Source: Siderastrea siderea (taxonomy: Eukaryota > Cnidaria > Anthozoa > Scleractinia > Rhizangiidae). From it: DNA of 64,000 nucleotides. Where the stretch lies: NCBI GenBank assembly GCA_964030785.1, contig OZ034971.1, positions 18,680,365 through 18,744,364 of the forward strand, given 5' to 3'. Both the position numbers and the translations under genes were made by a program. Positions 1 through 12,342 of this stretch are shown one piece after another (positions within the stretch are counted from its first letter, which is position 1; the number at the start of each line of letters is the position of its first letter). Under the pieces are notes generated by a model that was given only the letters and a program-made list of their open reading frames with translations, was not told the DNA's origin and did no database searches.

Positions 1-127
1 GTTCGGCCTGTGACTTCAATGGATATACTACTGACATAAGGCAACTGAAGAAACCGAATATGCTTTCTGGATTTTCCCACTTTAACACAATTTGCCCAAA
101 ATGCATCTGTTCCGAGAAGGGACTTAC

Positions 128-2713
128 CAATCTTAACCATCCTGATCATCTCCACAAAAGCGGATGGACGGACATGCGCCATAAGCAGGGTGCCACAGCA
201 AATCAGAGCATCAAACTCCCCTGTTTCTACGTCAGGAATCCCTTGGTCGCTCAGTGAGGCGCAGATGAGCTTATTGTACACATTTTTCTTCTTTGCCTCA
301 TTAAGCATTTCTTGTGAAATATCCAGAGCGTGCAGATCACTGTAACCAAGTTTGTGCAGTTCCTCTCCAACCAGACCTGTTCCTGCTCCGACATCAATGA
401 TTTTTAGATCGTCTTTTGGTTTGTCCGGAAAAACCTGTCTGACAGCCTCACCCAATCGCTCAGCGAGTACCTTGTAGATGACGTAGCGCGCTCCTAAGAC
501 CACCTCCTGAAATTTTCATTCACAGAAAAAAATGCCCGTTATTTAAACTTGTACTCGAGAGGCTTCTTAAAACGAAATTCAGCAAGGAAAAAAATTTGTT
601 TCGTACAGAATCTAAATCAAAGAAAGAAATTAGACATGCCACGGACACCTCCAAAGCTAATCGCTTCCCTACGTCGATCATCTCTAATATTCTGAAGAAG
701 AAATATCCCGCAGAAACAATTCCCACGCCAGAGGAATTAGTCGGTATGTTTTTTAAGTGGGCCGATCCATCAAATACACGTCTTGATTTCGCTTGCATCC
801 CTTACATCAGGGGCATCACCGAACCACTCACAAGGCTACTTCGGAACAATAGAATTAGGGTCGCCACTTAACTTCGCAGAACCTTACAACAAGAATTTCC
901 TTCAGCCAAATTCATGCCACTTATTGATCTTCAAACGGACGTAGTAGTCTATAAGATCCCTTGTCGCATTACATCGGTGAAACTGGAAGATGGTTTATAA
1001 CTCACAAAAAAAAAAAACAAAAAAAAAAAAACAGAAATGTCAAGAACTGTTCTAAAAGATCCATCATTACAAACCATGCTTGCACCAACAATCATTTATT
1101 TAGTAAGCAACTTTGAAAATGAAGGAGTAATTGATAAAGGTGACTATCACGTGCGAAATACTCTTGAGTCATGGCATACTGCCATGGCAACCGAAGCTGA
1201 TAACAACTCTAAACCGTTACCTGGGCAATATTTGATTCTATTAAGACACTGAACATTTTTTGAAAATTAGAATGAGCATTTTCTTTTAATTCTAGACGTT
1301 ACAGCGGCGATATTCTATTCTTTTCAATTATCACAGTTGTGGTTAACATTTTACGAAGTCTTTTAATTAGCATTTTACACGTTTTTGTCACTTCCTTAGT
1401 AGATATTTATTCTGGTACTTTATCCCACTTTTAACTGTATAAATCCTTACATTCGCGCCATTTCCATTACTTGATAAAACTGGTACCCCGAAAGCTTGTC
1501 TTTAGAAAATTTTTAACCAGAAAACTTTTTTTAAGAAATCTTGGCAGTTAGGAACTACGTATATGTACTATGTACGGAATGCAGGCATGATATAATGTAT
1601 TAAAAGGTGTTATTAATCCTATCGGATTTGATGGGCTATTCAAGGGGCTATAGAATTGTTCTCAGAATTGTTAAGCCATTAAGACGAATTGTGACTAGTT
1701 ATATATGTTGACATTTGGCGTAATACCTTTTGAAGGATATTGGGGAAATCGATACTCTTTACTTCAGCAATTTTCGATGCTCTGCTTGAAAATCAGAGCA
1801 TCAAAATGTCGCCGCAAACAACCACGCCCTGCACATATCCGTCATGGTAACCCCCTTGGGTTTCACCTTTAGTAAAAAGCCTGTGATGTGCTCCATAAGA
1901 CGAGGTGTATATTATGGGTTGCGGCAGAGCCCATTGGTTGCAGTGCTGCTGGGGGCTTGTGACGTTACCCAAAAGATGGCAGCCATCTTGGATTCTACCC
2001 AAAATTAGAAATTATCAAAAACCACGGAAATTAACATTTTTCGATGCTAGACAAGTAGAATATAACACATTTAAGCTCTTTGCTTCTTTTATCACCTACA
2101 AAAGGGAAAAAAACGCATTTTGACTCGCATTTTGAAGTCATATCTCGTAAGCCATAGTAACTAATTCTCACCAATCTTGGCAAGAACGTCATGCTAGCCC
2201 ATGACGTTCTTGGCCTATATGTGGGCTACCATGACGTTCTGGGCCCAATCTTGGTGTCAAAAGTGTCAAAATGTGTCTAAGGGGTATGCATACAGCTACT
2301 GAAAACGGCAGGTGCAGAAGAAAGTAAAAACATGTTGGAAAAATTCAAGAAAACCTTATCGGGGGGAGGGGGCATCCAGGCGCCACCCCCTTGTACATCC
2401 GAGGTTTAAGAAATAGAATTACAATAGACGAAAAGAAAAATTAAAAAGTTGAAAGGAGAACTTTAATGGACGTTTAATATAGTAACACCCACAGCAATAC
2501 TCGGTGTTAAATTACTGCCGAGTCAAATAAAAATATCCATTACAAACAAACAAACAAAGAAACAAGACACAACGAGCCCGTTACCTTTTCATAATCACTT
2601 GCCCATTTGTCGTAAACACGTTGAATTTCTTCTTCTTTTGTTTGGTGTGAGACATTTTTCAGCCTATCTCCGTAGTGCTTGTTATACCCTGCTTCGTAAG
2701 ACTTTGCAGCCAT
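128..2713 (-). CDS. METTL27: METTL27/WBSCR27-like methyltransferase, 3'-partial (copy 1)
   Basis: Likely an S-adenosylmethionine-dependent methyltransferase of the METTL27 (WBSCR27) type; the substrate is not established. Two coding exons are visible: 2713-2585 (43 codons, starting MAAKSYEAGYNKHYGDRL, ending at a GTAACG donor, phase 0) and 506-128 (379 nt, ending at a GTAAGT donor, phase 1). The second exon carries SAM-binding motif I as IIDVGAGTGL, followed by LHALDISQEML (motif II region) and GEFDALICCGTL. The last exon, expected to encode about 60 residues as in copy 2, lies beyond position 1, so the gene runs off the window edge. The 2.1-kb intron holds a Penelope-like fragment. It is a tandem paralog of the gene at 9412-6650, with the same exon layout and intron phases. 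The family call is secure; orthology to the human gene is not. Confidence 0.85.
596..1255 (+). mobile_element. Penelope-like element, 3' fragment (RT tail and GIY-YIG endonuclease region)
   Basis: Degenerate plus-strand coding remnant in intron 1 of the copy 1 methyltransferase. The block at 596-871 contains PYIRGITEPLTRLLRNN, and the next frame continues LQQEFPSAKF and DLQTDVVVYKIPC, the stretch that leads into the GIY-YIG nuclease in Penelope-like elements. After an A-rich break (about 1003-1035), the block ending at 1252 reads VIDKGDYHVRNTLESWHT, typical of the C-terminal tail. Frame changes and stops show it is dead. It is antisense to the host gene. Confidence 0.75.
2181..2242. repeat. 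Short hairpin with repeated CATGACGTTCT motif
   Basis: CAAGAACGTCATG at 2181-2193 pairs with CATGACGTTCTTG at 2200-2212, a 13-bp stem. A third copy, CATGACGTTCT, follows near 2230. The motif contains the CRE-like core TGACGT. It lies in an intron and no function can be assigned. Confidence 0.5.
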
Positions 2714-2941
2714 TCTAAAAATAAACGACGTTAAAAGAATTGCTTAATGTTGTTTTGCATAACGTTTGGAAGAAGTTGGAATGTCAGAAAAATTACAGTC
2801 AGTATATATGATGCGATTGAAAAACATGGATCATTGGGAGGCAATCGATACAATCAAATCAATTGTTATCGATTGGCTTACTTAATCGATGAAAATCGAT
2901 ACTCACAATTTAAGACACTTACTCCCGACAGAGTTGAGTGT

Positions 2942-3266
2942 AGGTTTTTGTGAGGGTCAAAGGTCAAGGTAATGTGTCGAGGGTCGAGGGTAAGATGTCG
3001 AGAGTTCAAAAATGACGGCGATTTATTTATTATCATTTATTGTTTATATTTTTTATTATTACTTTTTTAAATAGTTTTTGTATCTTAAGATATTGATTTC
3101 GTCTACATTCAGAGAGAGACTCAAAGCCTGAATGTAGATACAAGATACAAAAAAAAAATAAAATAAAAAAAGTAATAATGAAAAATATAAACAATAAATG
3201 ATAATAAATAAATCGTCGACATTTTTGAACCCTCGACATTTCACCCTCGACCCTCGGCAAAAACCA
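2942..3266. repeat. Foldback (palindromic) MITE
   Basis: Two inverted arms of roughly 120 bp flank a short spacer near 3090-3135. The left arm begins after GGTTTTTG with GTCGAGGGTCGAGGGT and runs through an AT-rich stretch containing ATTTATTATCATTTATTG. The right arm is its reverse complement and ends CCCTCGACCCTCGG followed by CAAAAACC. No target-site duplication was identified with certainty. It sits just upstream of the start codon of methyltransferase copy 1. Confidence 0.7.
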
Positions 3267-3269
3267 ACA

Positions 3270-4471
3270 ATCTCAGCGTTTGATGGGGTAAGCCGAGATG
3301 ACGTGACGATTATCGCCTCAAGAATAATTACAGAGTAAATTTGCAAGCGGTTATTACCATCATGACAATGTCATGAGTCATACGTGCATAATAACTAAGT
3401 TAAACCTGTAACGCTAAACTTCCAACTAAAGTCTATTAAAAATTAGTTGTTGCTCAGTTTCGCCCGTTAGGTGCGCGACGCTTGAAACTTACGAGTAACT
3501 TTTTATTGTCTGTTAACTCCAGAATGTGTCCCTGCAGCGCCGAAGCTTGAATCAGACCTCTCCTCCCATAATTTCAATCCTTTGTCTGCACGAACGACCA
3601 ACTTTAAACCTCACGTGCACGAGAAAAATCAACCTCGTATTGAACCTTTATTCATTGTATCAACGGTGAGGTTTAGCCCGAGCTGAGGCCGGTCTTGTAT
3701 GTCGAAATATAATCATGGACCGATGGCCTGCTATATTAAAATGAATGTCCTGCCCACTAAAGAAACTAAGTTCAAACAAAATCGCAGGAGTACAATAGAA
3801 TTTTGCACAATTTCCACATTATACTCCATTTCAGCAAAATGCTACCGTGTTAATCTATCTCTCGTAACGTACCTTGATCATGAATTTCTAGTCTTCCAAT
3901 GCACCATCCGAAAATGATACCTTGCGTGACAGTTCACCTCCTCTGATGATTACACGATATCTGAGCATAGCAGAATATTTGCATATAAAAATGTTGTATA
4001 GCGTTGAAAGATTTCGATGCCCATTGTTCTGATTAGATGCTGTACCCTCTGCTGTTGGGTTGTTCCACGCTTCTGGAATTTCAATTCCGCCATCTTTGGT
4101 GTTATTAGGATGAAATCTTATGTGAATGCACTTTTTAACCTTAACCTAACTTAACCTTCGGTCCGAAAGCGTATAGTGTCCGGTCGCATTAGCATAGTGA
4201 AACGGCTGAGGTCTGAGTACGTAAAGGCAGTATCTCTTGATCGTTCATAGACCTTCCTTTTTCCCCAATATGGATTTCTAGAATGCCAGCGAAAATGTTT
4301 TCTTTTTTTCTTCGATGGATGTTAGCATGTGTTGGTGTAGTCTATACACGGTACACGAGTGTTTCCGTGGTTCATTTATCGTTTCTTTTTTTAATTTGTA
4401 CCGAGGTTAGAGACTGCCGACGTAACCAAAGGTTACGCCTATCAGTTTTGTATGCAGCAAGCGTGGAGAAA

Positions 4472-4502
<31 letters not shown>

Positions 4503-4556
4503 ACAAATCTGAGTCCCCGAATGCAGCAAGCGTGGAGAAATAAATAAATAAATAGA

Positions 4557-4603
<47 letters not shown>

Positions 4604-6640
4604 ACAAATCTGAGTCCCCGAAGGTGTGATAATAGTTTTTTTTCGCATATACTGGGGAAATAGGTTTTGGCCTTGCAAAGCCGAGTAATGAATTTTCTGA
4701 CTTTTTCATTTATTCTTTATTAAGAAACTTCTGAAAACCTGGGAAACTTCAAAACCTGGGGGGAACTCACTGGCTGCGGGGAGGTTCGGGATCTTATTAC
4801 AGCAAGAATATCGAGGACACAGTAGATCACCCAGAACTTGGTTTCAACGTTGTCTTTACTTTCCAGAACGTAACCGACGCCTCAGCCGGGGGTTTAGCCC
4901 ACGGGTCGTGAGCTAAGCTAGTGATGCAACACTAGTTACATCATATTCTAAGGAGTTAGATTACAGAACATCACAATAATTTCTGAGACTCTGTTGGATG
5001 AAACTGAACGATATCCTTGAACATTATTCACCTCCAAAAGTACACAGGTGGATCACAGCTTCTAACAGGTTGAGTTACAGCCTTAACTCTTATTACAGTT
5101 ATAATCTGACAAAATAGTGTACGCCCCAATAGCAAATAACAACAGGTTGTAGTTACCACAAACAAGCGAAATGCTGAATTTATTTACGACGCAATCATCT
5201 TGCTTGCGCAGTTATGATTCGACATGGCTTTCTTTCTGTGTTTGTAGCTTTTGCCCAGACGAAACCACTCTAAAATGCCCATGCAATATCGGATCAAAAT
5301 GGAAAACTGTTTCAGAAAATGTTCTACGCGAAATAGGCGCATGTGTTAGATTTTATAAATCAAAAGGCGAAACATGATAGCACGCTCCGCTCATTGTTTT
5401 GTTTGCCGCCTACATCATGATAATGAGCATCGCCGTGCGTTCATGGCAACCAATGAATTAAGATCTTTCTAAGCGTCTATGAATAATAACGCGCGATATG
5501 ACAGATCTACAAACTTTCTTGACTGGAAGTAAATCTCCCGAGAACAATAGGCATTCCACGCGATGAACTTGATATTTTCTACGTTGGCTTTTTATATTTT
5601 TATCAGCGAAAGCAAAGTAAACTAAATAACAATAAATCCTCTCGTCACAAAGGGAATCTAACCAAGAATCTAACCTTCCAAAAACCGATCAAACACTCTA
5701 AGCACTGAGCTCCTGGGAGACTCGTGGCCAGCGAGGTGATATTGTCTTGGTTCATGGAGACACGTGTCAAACATACTGCACTCCACCTTTTCTTACTTCT
5801 TTTCTAGACTTCAAATGTGCGACTATCAGCCGATATATGTAGCCCCTCGACATAAACTCTGTATTATTTAAATAGAAACAAAACGACGATTCAGGCAATC
5901 AGAATTTGTGTATTCACAACAGTACACGGTGAATGTCTTCTACTTAAAGTTACACGTTCTCAGAGTTTATATAGGGCGACAATATAAACTAATTAATGGA
6001 TTACTGGTAAATGCGTCACCCAATATAAGTATCTATAATTATCAATATCGTATTGTGAGAGCGTCATTGTGCTTTTCATGGATCAAAATTGTTATATTCC
6101 CAAAACTGCAAGGAAATCGTAACCTTCCTTATCATGCCAAGAGAAAAAAACTTAGCATTTAAATAATAGTTTCAATTAGTTCTAAGGGCGCGTATCAGGT
6201 AGCTCATATTCTGAGAGTACACAGAGAGACTACGGACAATTTCTTCCAGAACGTTTTGATGGCAAGTGAATGTAGCACACTTTAAAACAGTAGGCCAACG
6301 ATAATTTTTTCCGTGCATGTAAATCTACCGTCTCATAGTGACCTCATGCTGAGGAGAGCGTTTGTTACAAATTTACCCGCTGACAAATTGTCACTGACAC
6401 ATAGAGGTTCGAGTTCGATTTCTAATCTAGTTGCGCAGGTGTTCAAATAACGTTTAGTATGATAGTAAATATATGAAATTACCATAATCATAATCTAACC
6501 TACGGTAAAAAGTATCGTTGTACGACCGTAAGTTTAGTATGCTAGCAAGCAGTGTTTCGTAGCCCTCCATTTTTTTTTCGAACAAACAAAACAAAAACAA
6601 AACATATTAATAGTACGATCAGTATGTAAAGTCCTCAATA
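3270..6640. other. Intergenic stretch between the two methyltransferase genes
   Basis: No supportable gene seen. It contains the AAAT microsatellite listed separately and otherwise AT-rich unique-looking sequence. Short open frames here have no recognisable motifs. Confidence 0.5.
4454..4605. repeat. Duplicated AAAT microsatellite
   Basis: Two runs of (AAAT)n, each preceded by CAGCAAGCGTGGAGAAAT and followed by ACAAATCTGAGTCCCCGAA. The array and its flanks were therefore duplicated as one block. The long FIYL-rich minus-strand open frame across it is an artefact. Confidence 0.9.
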
Positions 6641-6649
6641 CTTCAGTGC

Positions 6650-6828
6650 TTAATTCTGCAGGAGATTGTAAGTGAACACAAAGGTCTCCTTAGGCAAATC
6701 ATCGCTTTCAAAGTAAGGAACTGTAACTCTCGATATTTGTTTCCATCTTCCTGCCTTCTCAAGGTCTAACATTTTTCCTTTGAAGTAATCCAAATGACCC
6801 TCACGAATGTTGAAACAAATAGGACCAC
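6650..6828 (-). CDS. METTL27: Methyltransferase copy 2, exon 3
   Basis: Acceptor TTTCTAG before GTGGTCC; the first two bases complete a Gly codon, then 58 codons and TAA at 6652-6650. It encodes GGPICFNIREG through the terminal LLQN. Confidence 0.88.
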
Positions 6829-9412
6829 CTAGAAAGTACGAGAATCTCCGTAAGAATCATGTAATTCCGTGACATTGAACATCACCTTGCACTTTTGCAC
6901 TTTCCTTTTATGGAAAGTCATGCGACAATCAGATGACATGTGATAAACTTTCACCATTCCATGCACTGAAGAAACCATTAATAATGATAAGAATCATAAG
7001 AATAATCATAATCACAATCATAGTCACAATCATAATAATGATCATGATGGTGGTGATGATAATGATAGTACCAGCATTAATAATTAAAATCCCCTGTCTG
7101 CCCCACCTCCCCCCCCACTTTTTTTTAAAATTAAGTTTATATTATTTTTCCCGACCATATGTTCGCTATCTGTTTTTATCCTAGCCTTTAGACACACTTT
7201 CGTAGTATCGAGAAAATCGGTTAAGAATTGTTGAAATTCTTGAATTAACCAAGAAAAACGCTTTTCCCAGGTAATATAAATCGGCAAAGTTCTGGTTTAA
7301 GGCACGATCAATTTATACACTTGAATTAAAAGAAAAACAAAACAAAACAAAAACATAACAACAACAACAAAGAAAAAAAACAGGAAAAAATGCCGTAAAA
7401 AAATAAAATAAGATAAAATGAAATTCTGTGGGATCAAAGTGAGCAAGGTCACGGCTTTAAACCTCGGACGTACAAGTAAACTTACGCCATGACCTTAGTA
7501 CAAGATGTTGGGGGGGGGGGGGGAAGGTTGGTGGAACCAGGCTGAAATAAATTGTACTTTGATGGTTGCCGAATGTGTTACATATTACAGCGAAATAACA
7601 AACAACCAACCACGGTTCTTGCCTCGAGTGACAGTGGGAAGCCATTCCTCTTTTTCAACACGAAACGGTGTTGGCAGTAAAACTAATAAGACTCACACTC
7701 ACCACGCTTGACAATTCTGGTCATTTCATCCAAACCGCAGGAGCGAACATGACCTTTGCCCAGCGTACCGCCGCATAGAAGAGCGTCGAACTCCCCTGTT
7801 TCAATCTCGGGAATTCGCTGGTCACTCAGTGAGGCGCAGATGAACTTACTGTAAACATTTTTCTTCTTTGCTTCGCTTAGCATTTCTTGCGAAATATCCA
7901 GAGCATGCAGGTTAGTGTAGCCAAGTTTTTGGAGCTCTACTCCTAACACTCCTGTTCCTGCTCCCACATCAATGATTTTGATCTGGTCCACTGTTTTGTC
8001 TTTATAGACTTGTTTCATAGCCCTATCCAAACTTTCCGCCAGTGGTTTGTGGTAAACCATTATTCGCTGGACATCCTAAATGGTAGATTTTAGAATACAG
8101 ATTATTATTACGGTTCCCTCTTAGGGAAAGGGGAAGGAAAGGTGGGGAGGGGGGGAGAATCCCATATAAATCAGTTGCTGAAGGTATTTGTCATTCCAGT
8201 ACTACTTAGGGTGCTTAAATCTAAATTTTCCAGTTATAGAATTTACTATGAACCAGGAAAAGTATTTTTTTTGGCAAAATTGACACTTACCTGGGATGAA
8301 AGCGAATTGGAGCCGCGCCCATGCAAAAAGTGTGATTCTAGAGCCATTTTGGTTTTGCTTTAAAATAATCAAACAAGCAGGTCTGCCACTTTTGTTTGAG
8401 ATCCTCCAACACCAGCTCAAAAGATCAGTGGTAGGACTGACATCATTTTTCTTTTTTGAGTCCCAAACGGAAGATGGAATTCTATAATGTTTTGACACTG
8501 AACATTGCCAATCGAGCCTTTGAGGGAGATTAGTGACTTAATGAGCACATTTTCGGAAAATAAACAATTGTAGAATCGGGAAAGTTTATATTCTTTGAGC
8601 ATTTTGAAGGGGCCTTTTCTGACTTAAGCGAGTTAAGGCGACTTTAGCCGACTTTTCGTCCGTGAGAAGGAATTCTAAATTTAAATTTATTTTGATCTTT
8701 TTTTTATGTTTGTAAATACGACCAACATACAACTGTATTATTGTTTTCCATTACATTTTTTTTTTACAAAATGATTGTCATCAGAAAACAATCGACAATT
8801 GGCACGCATTTTCTTTTTCAGTGAGCAACTGAGTCAGCTCGACCTCAGTCATAGAAAAATCAGAATTTCATTGTCGCATTGTGAAAAGACAGTCCCCGGA
8901 AATGTGCAAAGCACGGAATCTACGTGGCTGATGGTCACTACTTACAGGCTATCACCTCATCCGGGGAATATCTGCATGACAAATCACATATTCCACTCGA
9001 CTGTCACCGTATCGCCCCTAGCCTAGGTAGCAAGCGTTTCCGTAGGTTTTCCCGCCCGTCCGAGGCATTTTTCGCTTTTTAGCGGCGCGACAATTGGGCT
9101 TGCGCTCGCCCCTATTTTCGTACGGCCAAAAAGAAAAATGCTTCAAACCTGCGGAAATCCTTACGAAAACGATTGCTTCGCAGGCTATAGCGCCCCTCTT
9201 TGGCTATATGATCATATATTTACGACTTTATGCCGTGGAGTAAATGTTTCATAAACATCATGTCCCATCACCTCGTCATACTCGTCTGGCCATTGAGCAT
9301 AAAGGTTTTTAATTTCTTCCTCGGTCGTGTCATCTGAGACATCTGTCAGTCTTCCTTTGAAAACCGTTTTAAAGCCGGCTTCGTAAGTGCTATCATAAGG
9401 TTTTGTAGCCAT
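6650..9412 (-). CDS. METTL27: METTL27/WBSCR27-like methyltransferase, complete (copy 2)
   Basis: Probable SAM-dependent methyltransferase, soluble, with no signal peptide or membrane segment. Three exons: 9412-9272 (141 nt, starting MATKPYDSTYEAGFKTVF), 8075-7703 (373 nt) and 6828-6650 (179 nt, ending FTYNLLQN then TAA). Phases match (0 and 1) and total 693 nt, giving 230 residues, about the usual size for the family. Exon 2 carries motif I as IIDVGAGTGVLGVEL and LHALDISQEMLSEAKKK; exon 3 carries GGPICFNIREGHLDY and the C-terminal beta-strand region VTVPYFESDDL. Donors are GTGATG and GTGAGT. Exon 2 is two codons shorter than in copy 1, and its GGTLGKGHVR differs from CGTLLMAHVR there. The start codon is the first ATG, in the same place as in copy 1. 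The substrate is unknown. Confidence 0.9.
7703..8075 (-). CDS. METTL27: Methyltransferase copy 2, exon 2 (SAM-binding core)
   Basis: Acceptor TTTAG, then DVQRIMVYHKPLAESLDRAM. SAM motif I is IIDVGAGTG. It ends IVKR plus one base at a GTGAGT donor. The internal ATG at 8060 is not the gene start. Confidence 0.9.
9272..9412 (-). CDS. METTL27: Methyltransferase copy 2, exon 1
   Basis: 47 codons from ATG at 9412 to the GTGATG donor after DEYDE; the open frame past the donor is intronic. It aligns with exon 1 of copy 1 (EEEIxxxYxxWxxxY in both). Confidence 0.85.
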
Positions 9413-9639
9413 ACTGAAAAGAAAAAAAATGAATAAATAAATAAATATTTAATGGAGTAAAAATAATCGAAATTATACAATGTTTCTATATCATCTTGAT
9501 ATGATTTTCAAGTGAAGAAAAAAAAATCATTACGTTGATATATACCAAAAAAGTGTCAAATAGTTTTATGCTCACTTGCTCACCTTTATGGTTTTCCGAA
9601 GACACATAATGAAAACCTAGCAATGCCACCTTTCTATCA

Positions 9640-10925
9640 GCCACCACTACCTACAATTACCCCCTTGCCAAGTGGCTTGATGATAAGCTAAAGGCTTTAT
9701 CAGTTAACCTCTACACAATCTCTGACAGTCCCTCTCTTTCGGTTAGGACATTAGAGAAATGACTGTGAACGAGAATGACATCCTAGTGTCCTTTGACGTA
9801 TCCGCGCTCTTTCCAAACGTGCCTCTTGATGAGACCGTTGAGATCCTTGCGGAGAAGTCCTGTACCGAGAACTGGTTCAACGAAACACATGGCCTAGTTA
9901 TTAATAAAGTCGACCTGATCGAGCTTCTTATAGAGATGCAATGAAACATCATCTCTTTCAGTTGAACGGAAAACTATACGAGCAAGTAAATGGCGTGGCA
10001 ATGGGTTCTCCACTGGGGCACCCTGATGGATAATGCATTCCTAAGTTTTACAAAGGGTATGTTGATGATACCTTTGCAACGGTACGGGATATACCAACCG
10101 CTACAGCGTTCTTATCGACGCTAAATGATTGCCATCCGGCGATAAGCTTCACTAAGGAACTGGCAAAAAAGCACCAAGCTGCCATTCCTGGGAATGAAAA
10201 TTTGTAAAAGAGGCTGTCATCTGACAACAATGGTCTACTGTAAACCAACAAATACGGGTCTACTCCTTCACTACCAGAGCCAGGTAGATCTCAGGTATAC
10301 GAGATCGCTTCTTAAGACCATGTTAAACCGGGCTTATCGTCTCTCTTCATCATTGGTACAAAGGAATGTGAGCACCTAAAAGAAATGTTTCAAAACCTTA
10401 AGTACCCAAATACTCCAATCGACTCAACCATCGCTATTTTTGTCAATTCACTGATGTCACGGGAACAGAACCCAGCCACGACTGACGCGCAATAGATCAA
10501 AACTGTCCGGATTGTATTACCTTTCAAGGATCAGAAGGCAGCTGACGTTGTCAGAAGACAACTGAATGACCTGGGCAGTAAGATCGACGTAAACTTGCAA
10601 ACAGTCCAAAAATTGGCGACACGCTCAAGGTACAGCAAGAAAAACCGTCCTTAGTCAACCAGCAGTGCAGAGTATATTGGTTGCACCAGCTGCAATCTCC
10701 ACCAATGCATTGCCGAGCATAGATCTTCTGCTGTTGGCAAACATTTAAAAGAAGAACACGATGTCGATTCCCTTGACCTTGCGAGCCAGTTCTCAATCCT
10801 GAAGAAGTGTCAGGGAAAGTTGGACTGCTTGATCTTTGAAATGCTATTCATCCGCGAACGCAAACCGAAATTGAACACCCAATCGGACTACATGCGCGCC
10901 AAAGTCTTTGTTTAAACTGAACACT
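9640..10925 (+). mobile_element. Penelope-like retroelement, decayed reverse transcriptase to C-terminus
   Basis: Frameshifted plus-strand remnant. In order it reads TYNYPLAKWLDDKLK (RT N-terminal part), ILVSFDVSALFPNVPLDET, ETHGLVINKVDLIELL, KLYEQVNGVAMGSPLG, YVDDTFATV (catalytic YxDD motif at 10059-10070), AKKHQAAIPG, then a degenerate C-terminal region ending near 10915 with RERKPKLNTQSD. This motif order is that of Penelope-like RTs. Several stops and frame changes make it non-functional. It lies upstream of methyltransferase copy 2 on the opposite strand. The 3' end may extend to about 11060. Confidence 0.85.
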
Positions 10926-11059
10926 TGTAATTAACTCTGACCATTTAATTATCATTGTTTATTTATTCACATGCATGGAGCTATTTGTCACTTTTTTGGT
11001 GTATGTTATCCTAATGATCTTTTCTTCACTTTAAAATGATATTAAGATGATATCAAAAC

Positions 11060-11585
11060 GTTGTATAACCTCGCTTATTTTTATTCTTAAATGGTTATCT
11101 AAAACCGAACTGATTAGAATAAATATTAATGAAAATAAACGGTTTATTATAACTGACACGCTCAATGTTACAGCTAACAGACAATCGCAAATTTCCAGTA
11201 GACATATAAAAACAGAAAGAAACAAACAAAAAACAGAGATGTGTTTCTTTAGATTTTGTCTGAAGTCAGCAGTGAAAAGTCGGACAAAAGCCTCTACAGC
11301 TGTGATAACGATTTCAAATGATGCGATCACCAGTTCAGTTTGCAGGGGTGGAGGGTCTCACATATGCAAGAAAAGGGGTTACCAGCACGTCGATTTCTGG
11401 CTTGAATTCTTTTTCGCACCGCAGGGGTACCAACTCTATCTGCAAGGAGGTCCTGTCCTTTTCATTTTCCCCTTAATTCCCCAAAGGATGAACATAATAT
11501 AGGTTTTTAAAACCCTAAGCGGAATTAAAAAGGCAGGACGATTACCCCCGCGACTTTTATGTATTATTCCCTCGGGCTCACAAAC
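11060..11585 (+). other. Unassigned AT-rich stretch with an open frame
   Basis: A 151-codon open frame (11047-11502) shows no recognisable domain and ordinary AT-rich codon use. It may be the 3' flank of the Penelope-like element. No function is proposed. Confidence 0.3.
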
Positions 11586-11590
11586 TCCTA

Positions 11591-11754
11591 CAGTGGAACT
11601 TCGATTTAACGAAGTGCTAAGGGACTGTGGAAATTGGTTCGTTTAATATATCGAACTTCTTTTCCATACATTACACTATTACTGGGCTGAAAAATATCGT
11701 TCGTTACACCGAGGACCGCGTTATATAGAGGTTCGTTAAATCGAGATTCCACTG
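11591..11754. mobile_element. Mariner/pogo-type MITE
   Basis: 164 bp with inverted ends CAGTGGAACTTCGATTTAAC and a right end whose reverse complement is CAGTGGAATCTCGATTTAAC, flanked by a TA on each side (11589-11590 and 11755-11756). This is the hallmark of Tc1/mariner/pogo insertion. It carries no coding sequence. Confidence 0.88.
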
Positions 11755-11759
11755 TAACT

Positions 11760-12340
11760 GAGACACAAAAAAATTCTTCTGTGTATTTCACCGGCACGTT
11801 TTCGCTGCCAGAGCTCGTGTGGCATTTTGTAAGATCAAAAATCTTTTTAAGTTACCCGGTTGTGGGATGGTATCAAACGTAAACGACGATGCAACCTCAT
11901 GGTTTTTTTTTACTTTTCTATAAAACACCGCCAAGCAACAAATAGAATGGCGTGACACTTCATGCTTCAGTTGATATTCTTGAGTTACGAATAAATGACC
12001 CTTTATCCTTTGATATCCATGAAAAATTAAGATATGCAAAGCTACGCTCGTTCACTTGCGCATATTAAACTTGGGCAACACTCTATAGACTTTCGAATTT
12101 CTTTGGAAATATTGCTTGTGGTTTTTTACCATTCTTCAGGCCTTATATTGATTCAGTACTGAATCAAATCGGTTTTTGTTTTCTTCAGACTGATATTGGC
12201 CTTGGTTGCTAAATTTGTCGGTATATGGCCTCATAAACATCGCCGAATAACCATTGTTAGTACGGAACTTAAACTTTCTCTAGTAGTAATAAATTACTTT
12301 TTACAAAATCGTGTCCCGAACTCGCTCAAACCGGACTTAT
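11760..12340. other. Unassigned intergenic sequence
   Basis: No gene, repeat or motif that I can support. Confidence 0.4.
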
Positions 12341-12342
12341 TA

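Noticed and set aside
4407..4709. Minus-strand frames rich in FIYL
   Set aside because: They are translations of an AAAT microsatellite.
8202..8602. Overlapping open frames in the methyltransferase intron
   Set aside because: No domain, and both strands are open; the flanking exons splice cleanly around them.
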